Source: Clostridia bacterium (GTDB lineage: Bacteria; Bacillota; Clostridia; Oscillospirales; Acutalibacteraceae). Taken from it: a stretch of 21,037 nucleotides of DNA. The stretch lies in the NCBI GenBank assembly GCA_900770255.1, contig CAAGJN010000026.1, positions 1 through 21,037 of the forward strand. Direction: 5' to 3'. Below the pieces are notes generated by a model. It saw only the letters and a list, made by a program, of their open reading frames with translations, was not told the origin of the DNA and searched no databases. Shown piece by piece: positions 1 to 7,571 of this stretch. Each line of letters starts with the position of its first letter. The first letter of the stretch is position 1. Made by a program: the position numbers and the translations under genes.

Positions 1-2
1 CC

Positions 3-182
3 ACTGAGGAGCTGACAAAGCTCCTGACCGGTTTCTTATCCGGCGAGCTTTACGAGTTCGGCCAAGCCGAAAAAAATAAAGAACGGGCGCAGAAGAATCC
101 GAAATCGAGAGAGAAATGTACCGCAACGGTCGAACGCGGACAAGCTGCTCCGACATCTCAAAGTTTGCCCACAGAGTCTTGA
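3..182 (+). CDS. 3' end of an unrecognised coding region (partial)
   Basis: This frame is open from the window edge to a TGA at 180-182, giving 59 residues, while the other two + frames stop within the first 15 bases. The peptide begins TEELTKLLTGFLSGELYEFG and then becomes basic and Ser/Thr/Pro-rich. I do not recognise the family. Chance openness over 59 codons is possible, so this is a tentative tail of a gene that starts outside the window. A GC-rich hairpin (GGCGGC, three bases, GCCGCC, near 195-209) lies just after the stop, but it lacks a real T-tract. Confidence 0.4.
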   Translation, partial: TEELTKLLTGFLSGELYEFGQAEKNKERAQKNPKSREKCTATVERGQAAPTSQSLPTES

Positions 183-407
183 ATTTATGCAGACGGCGGC
201 TGTGCCGCCGAGTCCGCTTTAAAAACAATTCTTAGCAGGCAGAACCTTTGCTCTCAGGATCATCCGTGCCGCAGACGGTAAGAGCCGATTCGCGCATTTT
301 TATGCGGCGGCATGAAGCCGCTCCCGCGCGGCGAAAAGAATAATGTGCTTTTGCCAAAATGAATTATTTTCGGACGAACAAATTAGAATTAAAAATCTGT
401 AAACATA

Positions 408-416
408 TGGTATATT
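408..416 (+). promoter_or_regulatory. Extended -10 promoter of the sensor kinase operon
   Basis: TGG followed by TATATT makes a TGn-extended -10 element about 70 bp upstream of the first kinase-like gene, in an AT-rich tract. No good -35 box stands at 17 bp spacing, which suits an extended -10 promoter or one that needs an activator. Confidence 0.45.
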
Positions 417-436
417 TTAAATGTAAATTTAATTGC

Positions 437-451
437 TCAGCATACTGCTGA
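437..451. promoter_or_regulatory. Inverted repeat in the 5' leader of the sensor operon
   Basis: TCAGCA, TAC, TGCTGA form a 6-bp inverted repeat with a 3-base centre, about 20 bases downstream of the predicted transcription start. It could be an operator or a small RNA hairpin. It does not match the repeat at 4134-4151. Confidence 0.3.
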
Positions 452-489
452 CCGCCGTTTAAAAGCCGAGGAAAGCGAGGTGACCCGCC

Positions 490-2130
490 GTGACAAAGCC
501 GAACAAAAAGAATATCCGCACAGGATTTATCATTCTGCTGACGGCTTTTGCCGTCGCGTCCCGTTTTATCGGAAATCTCGGCGTGTTTCCTGCTTTTTTC
601 GGAATAATACGCAGCACTATCTATATCTACCTGATGATTTCATGGGGCATTTCGGTGCGGGCGCGCATCATACAGGTGCAGGTGCGCCGCTATTTGACCG
701 CTGTATCAGCCCTCGCGGTGCTGTGGATAATACTTAGGACGGTGAAATATTATTTTATCCCGGTCCAGACAATGGCGCGCCCGATATGGTATCTCTACTA
801 TCTGCCTATGATGTTCATCCCGCTTTTTGCCGTGTTTGTTGCGATGTCTCTGGGCAGGTCTGAGAATTACCGGCTGCCCAAAAGCGTGCTGCTGCTTTTT
901 ATTCCCACAGCGCTGCTGCTCCTTTTAGTGCTTACGAACGATCTGCATCAGCTGGTGTTCTCCTTTCCCGCAGGTAAGCCATGGACGGATAACGACTACG
1001 GCTATTCCTTCTGTTATTTTTTAGTAATCGGCTGGGAATGCGTCTTATGTATCACGGCCTTTGCAATTATGGTAAAGCGCTGCCGTATTCGCACGCGCAT
1101 GAAGATTACGCCGCTGATTTTTTTAGGGCTGACGCTCTGCTATGCCGTGCTCTACTATTTAGGGTCACGCTGGCTGATGACTATAGCCGGAGATATTACG
1201 GTTGTTCAGTGTTGCCTGTTTACACTGACCTTTGAAAGCTGCATCCAAAGCGGATTGATTCAGACCAACACGGGCTATGACGACCTGTTTGAGGCCTGCA
1301 CCCTCGGAGTGCAGATCGCAGACGAGAAATATCAGACTCAATATGCCTCGCGTCTGTCCCCGAAGCTCTCGGAGGAGCTTATGCGCGAGGCGGAAAAAGC
1401 GCCTGTGCTGCTTGATAAAAACACGCGGATAAAAAGCAGCAGGATCCCGGGCGGCCACGTGCTTTGGAAGGAGGATATCACAGAGCTTACGGATGTTACG
1501 GAGGCTTTGGAGGAAACAAGCCGCGAGCTGGCGGAGCGCAATTATCTTGAGCAGGAAAACTATAAGACCAAGCGGCGGATAAATACCCTGCGGGAAAAGA
1601 ACCGGCTGCTTGATATTTTGCAGCAGCAGACCATGCCGCAGATCGACCTGCTTGACCGCCTGCTCTTGCAGTATGAAAGCGAGACGGACGAGGCAAACCG
1701 CCGCCGTCTGCTTGCCATGACCGCCGTAGTTGGCTCGTACATAAAGCGCTGCGGAAACCTGCTGTTTATCAGCGAGGGAGGCGAAGCGACCGATATTGCG
1801 GAGCTGACCCGATGCCTTGAAGAATCCTTTTCCAATTTGGAGCTGTTGGGTGTATCCTGCGGGTGCGATCTGCCCGAAAACGAGACGGTTCGGGTTAGTG
1901 ACGCTATCCGCGCCTATCAGATTTTTGAGACGGTTGTGGAAGCGTCTATGGAAAATCTCCATTTCGTCTGGCTGAAGGGGCGGAACGCGGCCGAGGATAT
2001 CATACTTCACCTCGAGGCTGAATGTGAAACCGACCTTTCCGCTCTTTCGGCTCTTGCGGACGGCTTTGCGTATGAGGACGGTGCGTACTGTTTTACAATA
2101 CGGGTCGGAAAAGGCGGTGAGCGCGTATGA
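490..2130 (+). CDS. 7TM sensor protein with degenerate histidine-kinase C-terminus
   Basis: The GTG start at 490 follows GAGGTGA at 477-483 with good spacing. Residues about 12-255 carry seven or eight hydrophobic segments, fitting the N-terminal 7TM region of clostridial histidine kinases. Residues about 262-338 look PAS-like and end in an EDITELTDVTE-type motif. A charged coiled coil runs from about 335 to 390. The rest should be the kinase core but is decayed: there is no HDxxG phospho-acceptor motif, the N-box position reads EASMEN instead of ExxxN, and no glycine-rich G boxes follow. I infer a signal-sensing pseudokinase that works with the true kinase encoded next, whose ATG overlaps this stop by 4 bp. 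The sensed ligand is unknown. Confidence 0.75.
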   Translation: MTKPNKKNIRTGFIILLTAFAVASRFIGNLGVFPAFFGIIRSTIYIYLMISWGISVRARIIQVQVRRYLTAVSALAVLWIILRTVKYYFIPVQTMARPIWYLYYLPMMFIPLFAVFVAMSLGRSENYRLPKSVLLLFIPTALLLLLVLTNDLHQLVFSFPAGKPWTDNDYGYSFCYFLVIGWECVLCITAFAIMVKRCRIRTRMKITPLIFLGLTLCYAVLYYLGSRWLMTIAGDITVVQCCLFTLTFESCIQSGLIQTNTGYDDLFEACTLGVQIADEKYQTQYASRLSPKLSEELMREAEKAPVLLDKNTRIKSSRIPGGHVLWKEDITELTDVTEALEETSRELAERNYLEQENYKTKRRINTLREKNRLLDILQQQTMPQIDLLDRLLLQYESETDEANRRRLLAMTAVVGSYIKRCGNLLFISEGGEATDIAELTRCLEESFSNLELLGVSCGCDLPENETVRVSDAIRAYQIFETVVEASMENLHFVWLKGRNAAEDIILHLEAECETDLSALSALADGFAYEDGAYCFTIRVGKGGERV

Positions 2131-3434
2131 TTATGTTTGAACAAGCTTCCCCCATCCATCAGACGGTGCTTCTGACCGCAATGTTCCTGACGATGCTTTC
2201 CTCTGCTTTTTGCATAGGACTTTCGCGCTACGGAAAGCAGAGAATTTCGCATATCATTGCCGACGCAGCGGTATTTCTTGTGATGCTTTTCTTCTCCGTC
2301 GCATACGGAGAGATGGTAAAGGATACCGACATGGGGGCCTTCTCGGAAAACAGACTGTCGCTTCCGGTGTGGGTGATGTGGTGCATTATCGGCTGCGCGG
2401 CAGCGTGGCTTGTTTATGAGGCAGCGGATCAGCTTCACCGACTGAATAACATGATCAGCCGCCGCTCCGTTAAAAACGCGATGGATACTCTTCCGGTTGC
2501 AATATGTTATTTTAATCCCTCGGGCACAGTGAAGCTCTGCAACCTGCAGATGCACATACTCTTCAGAAGCATCACGCAAAAGGACCTGCAGACGCTGGAG
2601 GAGCTGTGCTGTGCTCTGGAGGAGTGCGGCAAAAGCAGCAGCGTAATACGCCTTTCGGACGAGAAGCAGACTTTTCTTTTCCCGGACGGGAGGGTGTGGC
2701 ACTACACGCAGACAGAGGTGACCGCCAAAAACGGAGTGACATATACCGAAGCCGCATTTTCCGATGTCACGGAGCTATATGAGAAGCACCGCGAGCTAAA
2801 GCGCAGGAACGCGGAGCTCAAGGAGATGTACCGCGATATCAAACGGCTGTCGGACAATGTGCTGGAAATGACCCGTGAAAATGAGATCCTGACGGTGAAG
2901 ACGAGCCTTCACGACCGGATGGGAGCGGGCATTGTAGCAATTCGCCAGAGCCTGCAGCAGCGGTATACTTCCGAGAAAAATGCCGATTCCATTGAGCTTT
3001 TTTACAAGGCGGTAAAGACCATAAAGAACGACAACGATTCGCCTGTCGGACGCAGCAGTGTGGAGGAGTTCATCCACGACGCCTCCGTGGCAGGCATAAG
3101 AGTGGAAATAACGGGCAGTATTCCGCAGGAGGAAAACGTCCTGAGACTGTCCCTGCTCGCGATGCAGGAGAGCTTTACCAATGCCGTTCGTCACGCCGAC
3201 GCCACGGTGTTGAGTATTACTGCGGAGAAAACGGACGGAGCCGTTTCGCTTCGCTTTGAAAATGACGGAAAGCCTCCGCAGCGCGAGGTGACGCCCAAGG
3301 GCGGGCTTTTGAATCTGAGCCGCCACCTTGAGGAGTGCGGCGGCAAAATGGAGATTGAGTCCGAGCCGCGGTTTATACTGAAGGTGACTATTCCCGTAAC
3401 GGAGGATGAACAAAAGGAGGTGTCTATGGTATGA
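2127..3434 (+). CDS. Membrane sensor histidine kinase, PAS plus HATPase (NarX/DesK-like)
   Basis: Three hydrophobic segments (about 14-33, 42-60, 81-97) precede a PAS-like domain (about 118-215, starting AMDTLPVAICYFN) and a coiled coil (about 215-260). The dimerisation segment contains LHDRMG, with His262 as probable phosphorylation site in the HisKA_3 style. The HATPase core follows with N-box E348-SFTN352 and nearby H356, a G1-like FENDGKP (377-383) and KGGLLNL (391-397). G1 is less canonical than DxGxG, so activity is likely but not certain. The start codon overlaps the upstream stop as ATGA; ATG at 2133 is an alternative. The ORF overlaps the response regulator by 4 bp, so the three are translationally coupled and should form one signalling pathway. 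Confidence 0.8.
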   Translation: MIMFEQASPIHQTVLLTAMFLTMLSSAFCIGLSRYGKQRISHIIADAAVFLVMLFFSVAYGEMVKDTDMGAFSENRLSLPVWVMWCIIGCAAAWLVYEAADQLHRLNNMISRRSVKNAMDTLPVAICYFNPSGTVKLCNLQMHILFRSITQKDLQTLEELCCALEECGKSSSVIRLSDEKQTFLFPDGRVWHYTQTEVTAKNGVTYTEAAFSDVTELYEKHRELKRRNAELKEMYRDIKRLSDNVLEMTRENEILTVKTSLHDRMGAGIVAIRQSLQQRYTSEKNADSIELFYKAVKTIKNDNDSPVGRSSVEEFIHDASVAGIRVEITGSIPQEENVLRLSLLAMQESFTNAVRHADATVLSITAEKTDGAVSLRFENDGKPPQREVTPKGGLLNLSRHLEECGGKMEIESEPRFILKVTIPVTEDEQKEVSMV

Positions 3435-4084
3435 CTCATGTACTTGTGGTTGACGATCAGCGCATCGCCCGTGAATATATGGAACGCATTGTTGAGGACG
3501 GGGAGAAATATGAGCTGGTGGGCAGCATATCAAATGCCGAGCTGGCTGTTCCGATCTGTCAGCGTCAGAAGGTAGATCTGATACTGATGGACGTCTGCAC
3601 CAAAGGCTCTACGGACGGTATCGAGGTCGCCGCCGAGCTGCGCAGGGCATATCCGGAGCTGAAGATAATAATAGTCACCTCAATGGTCGAGGAGAGCTTT
3701 TTGAAGCGCGCCCACGATGCGAAGGTGGACAGCTTCTGGTACAAGGATGCGAGTCCGGAGGCTCTCATTGAAGTTATGAACCGCACTATGGCGGGCGAGC
3801 ATCTGTTCCCGGGCGAAACTCCTCTGGTAAAGCTCGGCATCGGCACCAGCGCAGAGCTGACAAAGGCGCAGATTAAGGTGCTGCGGCTGGTCTGTGAAGG
3901 TCTGGAATACGGCGAGATCGCCGAAAAGCTCAACTGCTCCGTAAACACCGTCAAGACCCATATCGCGAATATCCTGCGAACCACCGGCTACGGCAGCAAA
4001 ACCAGGCTTGCAATAGCCGTGACGAATAAACGGTTTATTATTCCCGACCTCCCGGAGGACAAGGATACGCCCGTAATCAAATAG
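3431..4084 (+). CDS. NarL/LuxR-family response regulator
   Basis: An N-terminal receiver domain (about 1-122) has the acidic pair D8-D9, phospho-acceptor Asp54 in LILMDV, switch Thr83 in IIIVTSM and conserved Lys105 in FWYKDAS. A GerE/LuxR helix-turn-helix (about 143-200) contains LTKAQIKVLRL and the recognition-helix pattern NTVKTHIANIL. A length of 217 residues is normal for the family. AAAGGAGG lies 12-19 bases before the start, and the ATG overlaps the upstream kinase stop. It should be phosphorylated by that kinase and act as a DNA-binding activator or repressor. A terminator follows directly, so the downstream inverted repeat with promoter is a natural candidate target, which is inference. 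Confidence 0.9.
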   Translation: MTHVLVVDDQRIAREYMERIVEDGEKYELVGSISNAELAVPICQRQKVDLILMDVCTKGSTDGIEVAAELRRAYPELKIIIVTSMVEESFLKRAHDAKVDSFWYKDASPEALIEVMNRTMAGEHLFPGETPLVKLGIGTSAELTKAQIKVLRLVCEGLEYGEIAEKLNCSVNTVKTHIANILRTTGYGSKTRLAIAVTNKRFIIPDLPEDKDTPVIK

Positions 4085-4087
4085 AAG

Positions 4088-4116
4088 AAAACCGGCTTTT
4101 TACAGGCCGGTTTTTT
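4088..4116 (+). terminator. Rho-independent terminator of the sensor operon
   Basis: AAAACCGGC and GCCGGTTTT form a 9-bp stem around a short loop, followed by a run of six T. It starts within a few bases of the response regulator stop codon. Confidence 0.9.
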
Positions 4117-4133
4117 AATAAAAAATTATCAAT

Positions 4134-4151
4134 ATCACCCACTTGGGTGAT
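4134..4151. promoter_or_regulatory. Candidate operator: perfect 7-bp inverted repeat
   Basis: ATCACCC, ACTT, GGGTGAT is a perfect inverted repeat with a 4-base spacer. Its centre lies about 42 bp upstream of the start point predicted from the -10 box at 4173-4178, the place where class II activators bind. The -35 region itself is poor, so activator dependence is plausible. Confidence 0.55.
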
Positions 4152-4172
4152 GTGGAGAGGCAAAAAAAATTA

Positions 4173-4178
4173 TATAAT
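4173..4178 (+). promoter_or_regulatory. -10 box of the pseudo-receiver/nucleotidase operon
   Basis: TATAAT is a perfect -10 hexamer, followed by G. At 17-bp spacing the -35 hexamer would be ATGTGG, a poor match to TTGACA. This promoter lies between the upstream terminator and the TTG start at 4229. Confidence 0.6.
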
Positions 4179-4228
4179 GTATGTGATAGTGAATGCGGTG
4201 TTAATGTCAGGACATCGGAGGTGATTTT

Positions 4229-4612
4229 TTGCGCAGGGTAGTGGTAGACATGCAAAGCGTCCTTTTTGCAGACGCGATAGCAAAAGCATTAAAGGATTTT
4301 GACTCCGATTTTGATGTGCTTCAAAGCGAAAGCCCCGAAAAGACGACGGATGTGTGCGGTTATGTCAACGCGAATGTTCTCATAATGGAGGTTACTGCTT
4401 ACTCTCCCTGGAAGCTGGAAGAGCGCATAAAGATTCGCGACAAACTCAAGGAGACAAATCCGGAGTGCAAGATCGTACTTATAGTTGATGAAAACACCGA
4501 AAAAAAGCTGGCCGATAAAGTTCGGCTTGCCAAAAAAGACGGCTTGATCGACGGTTTTCTGTATGGCTCTGTTTCTGCCGACTATCTTTCTGCGGTAATC
4601 GACACTCTCTGA
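4229..4612 (+). CDS. Stand-alone pseudo-receiver domain protein
   Basis: The TTG start at 4229 sits 4 bases after a full-length Shine-Dalgarno GGAGGTGA (4217-4224). A small inverted repeat ATGTC-AG-GACAT (4204-4215) touches this site and could hide it in RNA. The 127-residue product reads as a CheY-like receiver fold: strand 1 VVVDM, helix 1, strand 3 VLIMEV, strand 4 KIVLIVDE and a final SADYLSAVI helix. Key residues are changed. Glu54 stands where the phospho-acceptor Asp belongs, the acidic pair is reduced to one Asp, the switch Thr is missing, and the conserved Lys is Gly113 (FLYGS). There is no output domain. It should not be phosphorylated normally and may act through protein contact, with Glu mimicking the phosphorylated state. 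Partners are unknown. Confidence 0.7.
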   Translation: MRRVVVDMQSVLFADAIAKALKDFDSDFDVLQSESPEKTTDVCGYVNANVLIMEVTAYSPWKLEERIKIRDKLKETNPECKIVLIVDENTEKKLADKVRLAKKDGLIDGFLYGSVSADYLSAVIDTL

Positions 4613-4665
4613 GCAGATGCTGTAAAAACCTGAAAAAGCAAATAACGGAAAAGGGGTAAAATAAA

Positions 4666-6129
4666 ATGAGCCGCTATAAGAAACTGGTGTTGCTCCATTC
4701 CAACGACATGCACGGAGATTTTCTGGCTGAGCAGATTGATGAAAATCTGGTCGGAGGCGTGAGTATGCTCTCCGGCTATGTGGATAAGGTCAGAAAAGAG
4801 GAGCCGAACACGCTGTACTGTATCGCGGGAGACATGTTCCGCGGATCGGTAATTGACTCCGAGTTCAAGGGACTGAGCACAATTGAGATTATGAATGCGC
4901 TGGCGCCGGATGTGGTGACGCTCGGCAATCATGAGACCGATTACGGCGTAGCGCACCTTCTGTTTTTGGAAAAATGTGCAAAGTTTCCTATCATCAACGC
5001 AAATCTGTTTATACGCACCAATCAGGCCCGCCTGTTTAAGCCGTATGTGATACTGGAAATAGACGGGATGAAGATTCTGTTTATCGGTATTCTGACAGAG
5101 GAGGTGCTCTCGCAGACAAAGAACGACGGGCTCGTCGGCTCCTTTGTCGGGATCAACGAGGCTGCCGAGGAAGTGGGAAGGATCTGCAACGCCTATAATG
5201 CGACGGATATTGACTTCACGGTGCTCTTGACCCATATCGGCTTTGAGGAGGATAAGCGCCTTGCCGCGATGCTCGATCCCGCATGGGGCGTGGATGTGAT
5301 TATCGGCGGTCATTCCCATACATTTATTACAGAGCCTGCAAAAGTCAACGACATTCTTATCGTGCAGGCCGGAACCGGTACAGATCAGATAGGCCGGTTC
5401 GACATCTTGGTAGATACCTATAAAAACTGCGTCAGCAAATATAAATGGGAGGCGGTGCCTATAAACGACGAGCACTGCCCGAAGGATCCGGAGATCGAAA
5501 AGCTGATAGCTACATATAAAGCGGATACCGATATTAAATATAACCGTATCGTAACGCGCCTCCACCGTGAGCTGACTCATCCGGAGCGGACGCAGGAGAC
5601 AGAGATCGGCAATCTCTTTGCGGATATTCTCAAGGAATCGCTGAATTTGGATATTATGCTGCTCGGCTCAGGCTCAATACGCAATACGCACATAGGCCCG
5701 CTTGTGCTGTTTTCCGACCTGGCGGAATGTTTCCCATATGACGATTCGGTGACGATGGTCGCCGTGACCGGCGCGCAGCTGCGCAGGATGATGCTGTATA
5801 TGCTGCGCGATGAGGTGTGGCAGGGAGCGCATTGCGAGTTCTATCAGCTCTCAGAGGGCCTGAAGGTGGTTTATGACAGAAATAAAAAAGAGCTTTTGGA
5901 GTTGACCTTTGAAGGCGCTCCGGTGCAGGATGACCGCTGTTATACGGTTGGACTGCAGTTGTTTCACTTTACGAATATGGAGGAAAATCTTAATGTGTCT
6001 CTGGAGGAAGTGTCTGCCAACAGAAAGCCGCGCGTCGTGACAACCTCCTGCAGGGAAATCCTTGATGAGTATCTATCGTCCCATCCGCATCTCGACAGAA
6101 AAGTTGAGGGAAGACTGACGCTGATATGA
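4666..6129 (+). CDS. 5'-nucleotidase / UshA-like metallophosphoesterase
   Basis: The N-terminal calcineurin-like metal-binding domain (about 5-225) shows all block motifs: SNDMH (N13, D14, H16), GD (55-56), GNHE (87-90), H190 in LLTHIG and GGHSH (214-218). The C-terminal 5'-nucleotidase domain (about 290-460) shows GNLFAD (315-320) and GSGSIR (334-339), normally part of the nucleotide pocket. The family removes phosphate from nucleoside mono- or diphosphates or cyclic nucleotides. Unlike many UshA proteins this one has no signal peptide: it begins MSRYKKLVLLHSND, so I infer a cytoplasmic enzyme. It lies 53 bp after the pseudo-receiver with no terminator between, and upstream of a nucleoside hydrolase, which suggests consecutive nucleotide-to-nucleoside-to-base steps. 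The exact substrate cannot be read from sequence. Confidence 0.88.
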   Translation: MSRYKKLVLLHSNDMHGDFLAEQIDENLVGGVSMLSGYVDKVRKEEPNTLYCIAGDMFRGSVIDSEFKGLSTIEIMNALAPDVVTLGNHETDYGVAHLLFLEKCAKFPIINANLFIRTNQARLFKPYVILEIDGMKILFIGILTEEVLSQTKNDGLVGSFVGINEAAEEVGRICNAYNATDIDFTVLLTHIGFEEDKRLAAMLDPAWGVDVIIGGHSHTFITEPAKVNDILIVQAGTGTDQIGRFDILVDTYKNCVSKYKWEAVPINDEHCPKDPEIEKLIATYKADTDIKYNRIVTRLHRELTHPERTQETEIGNLFADILKESLNLDIMLLGSGSIRNTHIGPLVLFSDLAECFPYDDSVTMVAVTGAQLRRMMLYMLRDEVWQGAHCEFYQLSEGLKVVYDRNKKELLELTFEGAPVQDDRCYTVGLQLFHFTNMEENLNVSLEEVSANRKPRVVTTSCREILDEYLSSHPHLDRKVEGRLTLI

Positions 6130-6202
6130 GCGACTGGACGTGACTGACTGTTTACCGAAAAAAGGTTTTGCATAAAGAGAAAGAAATTTAGGAGGAAAAC
6201 TG

Positions 6203-7150
6203 ATGCGGAAGATAATTATTGACACAGATACGGGAAGCGATGACGCTGCTGCGATTATGATTGCGGTGGCAGCTCCGGATGTCGATATCCTGGGAGTAAC
6301 TACTCTGGGCGGCAACATATCCCTGGAGCAAACGACAAAAAATGCTTTGCAGACTTTGGAAGTGTGCGGTGCGGATATTCCGGTCTATTCCGGATCATCC
6401 AAACCGATTATGCGGGAGTTGGTGACGGCTTCCGGCGTTCACGGCGAGGACGGCATGGGAGGTCAGGATCTTATACATCCCACCGCAGAGCCGAAAAAAC
6501 AGCACGCTGTAGATTTTATTCTGGACACAGTTAAGAAAAATCCGGATGAAGTGGAGCTGGTGGTTCTGGGACCGGCGACTAATGTTGCCCTGGCAATTAT
6601 GCAGGACAGAGAGACAATGAGACGCGTGAAGCACATATGGTCAATGGGCACTGCGGGATTCGGCTCGGGAAACTGCACCCCGGTTGCTGAGTTCAACGTA
6701 TATGTGGACGCAGAGAGCTATGCGGTAATGCTGAACAGCGGAATTCCGATAACTATCATTGGCTTTGATCTGTGTCTCGGACCTGCTGCGATGCAGCGTG
6801 AGGATCTGGAATTTTTGAAAAGTGCGTCAAAGGCCGGTGCTTTTGTGGCCAAATGCACGACGGCGCTGCTTAATTATAATCTGCAAAAGCGCGGGGAATA
6901 TTTCGTGGATCTGCCGGATGCGGTGGCGATGGGCGTAGCTCTTTGGCCTGAGATTGTGCAGGATTCCGTTTCGGCTTACTGCTATTGCTGCACAAAGGAG
7001 GAGCCGGCCTACGGTCAGGTAATAATCTTCGATGTAAACCAGCCTCTCTCCATTGACTATACAATTCCCCCGGCCAATGCGGAAGTTATCCGCAAGATCG
7101 ATTTCAAAGAATTCAAGAACAAATTCAAAACTGCCGTCGCGGGGCTGTAG
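6203..7150 (+). CDS. Inosine/uridine-type nucleoside hydrolase
   Basis: The protein begins with the family signature DTDTGSDDA (residues 7-15), whose Asp residues bind calcium. LGPATNVAL (122-130) and EFNVYVDAES (163-172) follow, also typical. Length (315) is normal. The late active-site motif, usually a His-Asp pair before the AVA stretch, reads LPDAVAM here: Asp239 is kept, but Pro stands in place of His. Either the leaving-group acid comes from elsewhere or substrate preference differs. AGGAGG stands 6 bases before the ATG. The enzyme splits ribonucleosides into base and ribose and would use the products of the upstream 5'-nucleotidase. There is no signal peptide, so it is cytoplasmic. Confidence 0.88.
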   Translation: MRKIIIDTDTGSDDAAAIMIAVAAPDVDILGVTTLGGNISLEQTTKNALQTLEVCGADIPVYSGSSKPIMRELVTASGVHGEDGMGGQDLIHPTAEPKKQHAVDFILDTVKKNPDEVELVVLGPATNVALAIMQDRETMRRVKHIWSMGTAGFGSGNCTPVAEFNVYVDAESYAVMLNSGIPITIIGFDLCLGPAAMQREDLEFLKSASKAGAFVAKCTTALLNYNLQKRGEYFVDLPDAVAMGVALWPEIVQDSVSAYCYCCTKEEPAYGQVIIFDVNQPLSIDYTIPPANAEVIRKIDFKEFKNKFKTAVAGL

Positions 7151-7161
7151 GTGGCGATTTT

Positions 7162-7473
7162 ATGAGACGGACAAAGCGGAACGGAAACTTTTTTCTGTCT
7201 CTGCTGTTCAATATGCTGCTTAATCTGGAGGGTACCATCCCTGCATGGATACTTCTTGTGATGCACTTTTGGCGCGGATGGTCTCTTCTGTGGTTCTGGC
7301 TCGCTCTTGCACTTTGGATAGTCTATCTGATCATATGGATGCTTGTTATAGGCTGGGCGGGCAGATGCAGCAGACCCGATCTGCCGAAAGAAAATAAAAA
7401 TCCGTATTCTTCAGGGAGAATCTCTTTTAAAGATCGGCGGGATGAGGTAAATAAAAGCAACGGGGAGGAGTGA
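7162..7473 (+). CDS. Small two-helix membrane protein, unknown function
   Basis: This 103-residue protein has a basic N-terminus (MRRTKRNGN), two hydrophobic segments (about 10-36 and 39-67, the second rich in Trp), and a charged C-terminal tail with many Lys, Arg, Asp and Glu. The ATG lies 11 bases after the nucleoside hydrolase stop, with TAGGTGG overlapping that stop as ribosome binding site, so it is the last gene of the nucleotide operon. I do not recognise a family. A role in membrane attachment or transport with the upstream enzymes is possible, but nothing in the sequence proves it. Confidence 0.65.
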   Translation: MRRTKRNGNFFLSLLFNMLLNLEGTIPAWILLVMHFWRGWSLLWFWLALALWIVYLIIWMLVIGWAGRCSRPDLPKENKNPYSSGRISFKDRRDEVNKSNGEE

Positions 7474-7526
7474 TGCAGAGGACGCAATCAAGAAATTTTT
7501 AAAATCGAAATTAAAACCGTAATCAT

Positions 7527-7541
7527 TCGGTCCCCGACCGA
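7527..7541. promoter_or_regulatory. Inverted repeat in the leader of the SPFH operon
   Basis: TCGGTC, CCC, GACCGA is a perfect 6-bp inverted repeat with a 3-base centre, 15 bases upstream of the GAAAGGAG ribosome binding site. It may be an operator or an RNA hairpin. Possible -10 boxes (TAAAAT at 7500-7505 and 7542-7547) lack clear -35 partners, so I cannot place the promoter of this operon with confidence. Confidence 0.35.
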
Positions 7542-7571
7542 TAAAATAAACGATTGAAAGGAGTTTTTATT

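Larger units (their letters stand above)
183..489. other. Intergenic region with hairpins and the promoter of the sensor operon
   Basis: No convincing gene lies here. It contains GC-rich inverted repeats near 195-209 and 300-335 (GCGGC ... GCCGC), an AT-rich stretch from about 355 to 435 that carries the extended -10 box listed separately, and a short inverted repeat in the presumed 5' leader. The Shine-Dalgarno sequence GAGGTGA at 477-483 belongs to the next gene. Confidence 0.5.

Noticed and set aside
195..335. CRISPR-like or mobile-element repeats at the left end
   Set aside because: Only single GC-rich hairpins are present, with no regular repeat and spacer pattern, no transposase and no target-site duplication.
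1165..2010. 281-residue open frame on the - strand inside the first sensor gene
   Set aside because: It is antisense to a well-supported gene with membrane segments and overlapping downstream genes, and its product shows no family features.
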